Shown here piece by piece: positions 58,109 through 64,000 of a stretch of DNA of 64,000 nucleotides. This DNA comes from Armigeres subalbatus (Eukaryota > Arthropoda > Insecta > Diptera > Culicidae). How positions within the stretch are numbered: position 1 is the stretch's first letter; each line of letters starts with the position of its first letter. A program made the translations under genes and the position numbers. Under the pieces are notes generated by a model. It was not told the origin of the DNA, ran no database searches, and was given only the letters and a program-made list of their open reading frames with translations. The stretch lies in contig NC_085139.1 in NCBI RefSeq assembly GCF_024139115.2, positions 248,677,236 through 248,741,235 on the forward strand, written 5' to 3'.

Positions 58109-60094
58109 GGGGAAGGTGGGTAGACTTGATCCCCGGGGAGACTTGATCACCTCCTGTTTTATCGAGAACTAAAGTAGTTTTGTTCTAGCGTATTTTTTAG
58201 TATACATAGATCCTCTAGACAAATGATCTTTATGTGATGAGTTATTTTTTGGATTGACAACCTTATTTATTCTGCAGGGCGGTTTGTACAGGGGTTAGAC
58301 AAAAAGGTTGAGATAGGCAAAATTTTGCCGAAGTTCAAGTCAGCATAACTTTGCGTAGAATGATCCGATTTTGATAAAATTGGAACCATCGAACGCGGAA
58401 ACTCTTCTAGTATACTATCCCCATGCAAAACCTGAGTTTGGTCCTCGGCCACCGTAGATGTTCCGGGTTTTCCGAGGGAACGTTCAAGATGCATTTTTTC
58501 CACTGCTTGTTATTTTAAATGACGTTCACTTTCATCATGTTTTATGCTTTGTCCAAAAACTAGAACTAATATGCCGCCCAATGGTGGCTATAGATCGTGA
58601 ATCCATCAAAACTACGCAGAGATAGGGCCATTTTCGTAAAAAGGTCCCGGGAACCTGACGAAATGATAACAGATAGGAATAATGCAAATATGAGTATCTA
58701 ACTTCATGGCTTTGCGAGACGATGATTACAGAAACATTTCCAAAATGATAGTGTCCACTGCCACCCTTATAGCAGGCTCCAAGGGCCTTCCAGGAAGAGC
58801 CGGTTTAGGCACCACCTGGAACCATGCATTTATGGGTGTCAAAATTCATGTTTTCTCAAGACGATGAATATAGGATCTTTATTAAAGATATATTTTGAGG
58901 ACTGTAAGACTCTCTGGCCAATTTGTAACAGGTTCCGGATGTTCTGCGAAAGTGATATTTATTCAGGGTGTATGGCCAATTACGTACCGTTTTCACGAAA
59001 ATGGCCATATCTCTGCGTATACCTAATGGATTTTGGATCTGCAGCCAGCTTTGGTCAGCATATTAGTTCTAGTTTCTGGGGAAAGCATAAAACAAGATGT
59101 CAGTAAACGTCACATAAAATGACAAGCAGAAGAAAAAATGCATTTTTAACATACTCTCGGAAAACCCGGAACATCTCCGGTGGCCAAGGACCTATCTCAG
59201 GTTTTGCATGGGGATAGTATACTAGAAGAGTTTCCGCGTCCGATGGTCCCAATTTCATCGAAATCGGATTTTTCTACGCAAAGTTATGCTGATTTGAACT
59301 TCGACAAAATTTTGCCTATCTCAACCTTTTTGTCTAACCCCTGTATGTTTTGACCTTCCTAAAGATTTTTTTATTGGCCACGCAAAATTTGAACAACTTT
59401 TCATAACAATGACCAAAGTCTTTCGTTTTTTCACATCAACACGCCATAAATATGTTTATTGATCTGTACTGTACTATCTGTACTTTTCATGTCAACATTC
59501 CATCAAAGTTTTAGAATATTTGGATTTGAAGTTATTGCCTCAATATGGGGACACTTGATCCCCCGTTAATCACTCATACAAAAATTTGGCGAAAAAATTC
59601 AAAAAAATATAAATCTATTCTTAGGCTTCTATTTTTTTTGTAGATTTGACGGATTTGATGAAGGGTTGGCAGGAAAAATGATTTATTGCGTAGATCTCAT
59701 AGAAAGGGGATCAAGTCTCCCCAAATTTTAAAATTGCATGTGCTATCGAATTCAATAACAAAAATCGTTCATGTATACGCACAGCAATTCAATAATTCCG
59801 CGTATTTTGAAGGAAAAATATTTAAAAAATCTGAGGGCACCTTCCTAATTTTATCAAAGCAAGTTCTTGGAGAGGGATCAATTTCCCCCGAATATTGTCA
59901 AAGTCGATTTTTGACAGCACTCAAAAAAATCGATTGTGTATCAATAACAACAATAATTTAAGGACTGTCATACATCAGTAAAGTTAAATACTATATTTCT
60001 TAGAGAGTCTGTGTGGAAATCGCGTATGTTTATTTATTTTTGGTTGTGATACATCGGAAATCAGAAAAGGGGATCAAGTCTACCCAGTCTCCCC
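58109..60094. mobile_element. TIR element, GGGGAAGGTGGGTAGACTTG ends, TA duplication, with a nested element
   Basis: The left end ggggaaggtgggtagacttg and right end caagtctacccagtctcccc are inverted, with TA at 58107-58108 and 60095-60096. Short forms of the same motif (ggggacacttgatccccc near 59549, ggggatcaagtctcccc near 59706, gggatcaatttcccccg near 59875) recur inside, some as palindromes. Without the nested 58289-59343 element it is about 0.93 kb. No transposase seen. Confidence 0.85.
58289..59343. mobile_element. 1055-bp foldback, same family as 7281-10186
   Basis: Ends caggggttagacaaaaagg and inverse, flanked by TA at 58287-58288 and 59344-59345. Arms of about 330 bp pair (for example gcataactttgcgtag and ctacgcaaagttatgc). 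The centre matches the 9590-9810 part of the larger copy. No ORF. Confidence 0.9.
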
Positions 60095-60096
60095 TA

Positions 60097-60591
60097 TAGC
60101 CATGTACAAAATAGAAAATTTACAATAAAGAATCGATAATTTTTATAAGCTGATTAAGACGAATTGACGAAAGAATTTTAATTGAATGCCTAATAGAAAA
60201 TTTCCACAAGAAATAGGTATAAATGTAAATACATTGAATCATTTTTTTTTAAACTCAAAGGTGCAGCCCAATCGGGTTGGTGACGTAGGACTACGTAGCT
60301 GTGATTGGATATTATTTAATATTTGTAATTTTAGTTTGTATGTCTTTAGTACATTGATATTTAACTTAAATTGCTAGCGACCGCAACGCTATCATTGCGT
60401 TGCATTAAATTTCCTGTATATGGCATGTCCGCTCTAGATCCGTAAATCTGAATTGCGATGTGACTGATGTCGAGGTCCTATCCATCTGGTAAACAATTTC
60501 GAATGGTTCAATCAAGGTAACTCATATTGCACTCACCGCACCAAAATAACAATACATTTCTAATCATGTCGTTTTCCAGAACAGATTTATG
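60097..60591. other. AT-rich non-coding DNA
   Basis: Nothing recognised. Confidence 0.3.
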
Positions 60592-60668
60592 CTGCCACTA
60601 ACCGCAAGTCAGTCCCTTCTGTATATGGACGCCATATACAGATGGGGCTGACTTGCAGTTATCGGCAG
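60592..60668. repeat. 77-base hairpin
   Basis: Arms ctgccactaaccgcaagtc and its near inverse gacttgcagttatcggcag meet at ctgtatatgg/ccatatacag with a three-base loop. It could be a tiny MITE or a transcribed hairpin; size and small loop do not fit a typical animal pre-miRNA. Confidence 0.75.
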
Positions 60669-60882
60669 TTTGGTGGTAGTGTCACCTGCTCATTTTATAG
60701 CAGCAGTTTTTGCTTATTGATTGATCCATTGGGAAAATTCATTCTGTATTCACTGAATGGTCATACTGTATTAGATAATAGGAAGCTGCTTTCTCGTGCT
60801 CACCGCTGTTACAAACAGCTACTGTTGACATGCAAACTGGAACAGAGAAGAAGCATCCGTCACAATGTTAGTCGAAACTCCT

Positions 60883-62179
60883 GGGGTGGCATTGTGCATC
60901 TCGATTCGAACGTAATTCTATCGAGTCGAACATGTTTGGCATTACGGGTTTCGATTCGATCTCGAAAACGACTCATCGTTCGAGTTTGCTCGAGGAGGTA
61001 CAAGAATAACGAGATGTTTTGGTATTACGGCTACTCGATAGCACACTGAAAAACGACTCAAGTCGAACGAAAAACACTCGTCACCTTTATAGCTTTCGAA
61101 TGTTGTTCGAGAGTTATCTCTTGCTGAAAGTTTTTAATTATATTTGTTATTATTTCTCTACGGGAAGAGAATAAATGTTTTGTTATTGTCTTTTAAGGAA
61201 AAGAATGTCATTAGTATACCTACTTTTATAGTTTCCAGGCAATATGTAATCTCTAATTATGGCTTCAACTAAAATCGGTTTTTGAAGTTTTCACGTATTT
61301 CTTGACAATTTCAATAAATCGCGTGGAAAATCTATGAGGAGAATCTGCGTAAAACGTGTATATTCCAAAATCTTCTTAAAAATAGATGAGTTAAACAAAA
61401 AAACGCGCATGAGATGACCCAAGTGCATTTAACTAAAACACATGGAAACATCAAAGTAATTTATTATCTAATCTTTCTTTAGCTTTAAATTATTTAGCTC
61501 AAAATTGGATCTGTGGCATAAACTCGAATAACCATAAAACTTATAATTTGTGTCGTAACAATATCTCAATTAACAAAACATGTCGTATCGGCATAATGTT
61601 TTAATCGGTTGCAACTGCTCAATGAATAATATTGCTTTTTAAAGTCATTGAGCACAATTTGCTTGTTTATAAATTAACTGCACTAATAAAAATCCCTTTT
61701 TATTGGCAAAAATCTAAAGTAATAACGGTTATGTGTGTTTCCACATATATGTTATGCGAATTCACATAGCCATTATGTGGGAAATGCTATAGTCAAAATT
61801 TATTTGTGCCACACATAATGGATATGATTGGATTTTTGTCAGTTTGCCAATTCATGCCCTGAAGGATGCCTTTCCAACAGGCAACATGCTACACGCAGAT
61901 GAAATTACTCTTATTCTCTCTGTTTACTCGCATTCGCCATGCACTGAAGGTTGTCTCTCCAGCGGGCGGCATACTAAACACGGAGACAGTTATCTCTTAT
62001 TCTCTCTGTTTACATTTAGTTTGACAGAACATACTCGATTGAACTAGTACAGCACCATTCGAAATCTTGTACTGCGACTGAATGAAGTCGAACGAAATAC
62101 GTAATGCCGCAATTTTTTCGAAACGAATCCAAAAACTTACGAATCGAATGATTCGATTCGAGATGCGCAATGTCACCCC
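60883..62179. mobile_element. 1.3-kb TIR element with GGGGTGRCATTG ends
   Basis: Ends ggggtggcattgtgcatctc and, inverted, ggggtgacattgcgcatctc continue with cgaatcgaa-type sequence. The arms hold several tcgattcga and gtcgaac motifs. A 77-bp direct duplication sits near 61854-61925 and 61936-62013 (each ending cttattctctctgtttac). The interior is AT-rich without transposase. Target duplication unclear. Confidence 0.75.
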
Positions 62180-62214
62180 TGGTTTTAGCAGAAGAGGTTG
62201 TATTTTCCGAAAAA

Positions 62215-63640
62215 TTGACGGATCATTCTGATTTAGAATCATTGTAATCCAGAAGTTTTAAAATCAAATGTCCTCGAGCGCAGCTTTGATAACAATCCGA
62301 AACTTCAGACTCTACAAGTGTGAAAGTTATCAAGTGGCGTGCGCGTGTGAAAAAAGTTCCGAGATGAATAAATCGACGAAGGATTGAAAATTGGTGCAAA
62401 AACACTGGTGAAAACAGACAAGTTAAAATTCCAAGTGAAGAACATTTATCTACAAATAACTTAATCACAAAGTGAAAAAAATGAAACGATCAAACAGTGC
62501 CACGCAGTCCACGACGGTACCGGGGTCCCAGATGGGCAACCTAAGTGGAGGCAGCCAAAAAACGACCGCTACATATAACAAATCGTACACGGGATACGAA
62601 CTTGCAGACCCTATCCGAAGTGGCATTCCTCGAAACCATTGACTTGGAGAAGGAATCGCCGAACCATCCAATTGCTATTAACAAAATACTAGCCCAGGAA
62701 GGATTCACAAAGCAGAAAGATATCGTAAAGCTAGGACGACTGAGGTTTAAAGTTATTCTGGAGCAGAAGGAGGTGTATCCACAACTGGAAAGAATCCAGT
62801 TCCACAAGTACAACCTGAAGATACACGCACCGATGTCCTTGCTGCAAACCATCTGCTTTGTGAAAGGGATACCGAAATAATACGGCGAAGAGGAGATGCG
62901 GAAAAACCTAACTGCCAATATTCCAATCGTCAAGGTAGAGAGAATAAAACGAAGAGCACCGGGAGGAACAGGAGAGTTGGTACCAACAATAAACATCAAG
63001 GTAACAGTCAAAGGTCGAAACATCCCGGAATCATTTCGATTATACGATTGTCCCGTGAAAGCTGAGCTGTATGTGTTTCCGGTAAAGCAGTGTCAGAGGT
63101 GCTGAAGGTTCGGCCACTCGCAAAAGTTCTGCAAAGCAAAATTCAGATGCGGAAGGTGCGCAGAAGAACACACACCGGATACTCAATGCACAGAAAACAA
63201 CATATACAGCAACTGCCGAGGAGGTCACCAAACCGGTGAAAGGACGTGCGAAGAAAGAAAAAAGTGTAGGGAAAAAATACTTTCCACAATGAGGAGAGAG
63301 AAAGTAACATATGCCGAAGCGGAGTCTCATTTCCCTAAGACGAGCAACAGGTACGAATTGATGAACATCAGAGGAGGAATTTCCGGAGCTTGAAAACACC
63401 GACACTTCGAGTAGTAGGAAGAGAAGAACAAATAAGTGCCTACAGAGGCAACGGAAAGCAAGCAGACCAAAAACGAGTGGGACAGTTTGTCGCATGTAGT
63501 CAGACAGGAGGAGCCACAGGGATATGACGTGATTGCACTGGAATCGATGTTGGAAAGGGCACGGCAGGATCTAATCAAGTTGTTAAGATTGAGAACCTGA
63601 CTGAAACCAATCAAAGAGCTTCGGAAAAATCAACGATACA
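62215..63640 (+). mobile_element. LINE 5' end with ORF1 (gag-like) relic
   Basis: After a possible 5' UTR (62215-62480) the plus strand codes for a gag-like ORF1: TLSEVAFLETIDLEKESPNH, IQFHKYNLKIHAPMSLLQTI, CFVKGIPK, stop at 62878, then NLTANIPIVKVERIKRRAPG and IPESFRLYDCPVKAELYVFP. Three knuckles follow: CQRC-stop-RFGHSQKFC, CGRCAEEHTPDTQC and CSNC-type with HQTGERTC, then EEKKKCREKIL and VTYAEAESHF. The knuckle set is typical of ORF1 in jockey/I-group LINEs. The stop inside the first knuckle and the loss of ORF2 make it inactive. Confidence 0.8.
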
Positions 63641-64000
63641 CTATAGGATTTCGGGCGGTCATTAATCGAAAATGTCATGTCTTCCGAATTATTTTAAAAT
63701 ATTTTCTCTCCATTGTCAATACTCTAATTAAGAGAAATTCTGAATTTGAAGTCTCTAGGTGCACTAGTTCCAAAGATATAAGGTGGCAAAGTCAGAAATG
63801 GGTAAAAAAGTTAGCAAATTTTCTGAAAAATATTTTATTTTCAACTATTTATTGAAATATTTTTTAAATGTTTTTTCTTCAATGTTAATACATCATTACA
63901 AAGGTTATTGTATAAGCTTTTAAATGGTGTGCAAAAACTAATGGTTACACTGTGAAAAAAATTGAAAAAATGCGGAAGCAATATTTTTTCCAAAAACGAC
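63641..64000. other. AT-rich flank at window end
   Basis: No gene. A repeat is possible (gaaatattttttaaatg-like text) but not supported. Confidence 0.3.

Overview
This window is nuclear DNA from an insect, almost certainly an Aedes mosquito (Ae. aegypti or a close relative). The evidence is two copies of a tRNA-derived SINE that matches my memory of Feilai, RTE and R1 type LINEs, BEL/Pao and copia relics, many short inverted-repeat elements, and a very AT-rich background. There is no bacterial-style gene organisation.

Only one host protein-coding gene is clearly supported: Stim (stromal interaction molecule, the ER calcium sensor of store-operated calcium entry), on the minus strand from 42966 down to about 5489. 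Seven exons join with matching phases: EF-hand (42809-42966), SAM domain (42396-42744), transmembrane segment plus start of coiled coil 1 (42162-42334), coiled coil/SOAR (41538-42105), a 48-base microexon (23857-23904), a Ser-rich tail exon (5748-6144) and a last Pro/Ser-rich exon (5489-5669). The signal-peptide exon was not found and may lie beyond 43 kb or outside the window. Two introns of about 17.7 kb each are filled with transposable elements. A weak eighth exon candidate at 22074-22129 does not fit the frame.

Layout. 0-5.4 kb: a satellite block, a palindrome, a SINE inside a LINE fragment, a 5'-truncated LINE stub with a 12-bp target duplication and a Tc1/mariner relic. 7.3-10.2 kb: a long inverted-repeat element. 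11.2-15.2 kb: a decayed BEL/Pao retrotransposon with a MITE inside gag. 15.6-21.4 kb: LINE remnants, including a LINE inserted in an RTE element. 24.5-25.5 kb: a 23-bp minisatellite. 26.8-35.8 kb: a dense nest in which a copia relic holds a SINE that holds an R1-clade LINE, plus foldback elements. 36-41 kb: a hAT-like MITE, a second R1 copy and another LINE fragment.

44-47 kb: SINE, MITE, a histone H2B pseudogene and R1 fragments. 47-50.4 kb: an RTE/JAM-like LINE. 50.4-54.2 kb: two satellites, the second split by a LINE. 54.8-55.8 kb: degenerate TTGGAT low-complexity DNA. 56-62 kb: MITEs and nested TIR elements. 62.2-63.6 kb: a LINE gag-like ORF1. Every transposon coding region seen carries stops or frameshifts, so none looks autonomous. 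The window records repeated nested insertion into the introns and flanks of one conserved calcium-signalling gene; I found no convincing evidence of a new biological system.
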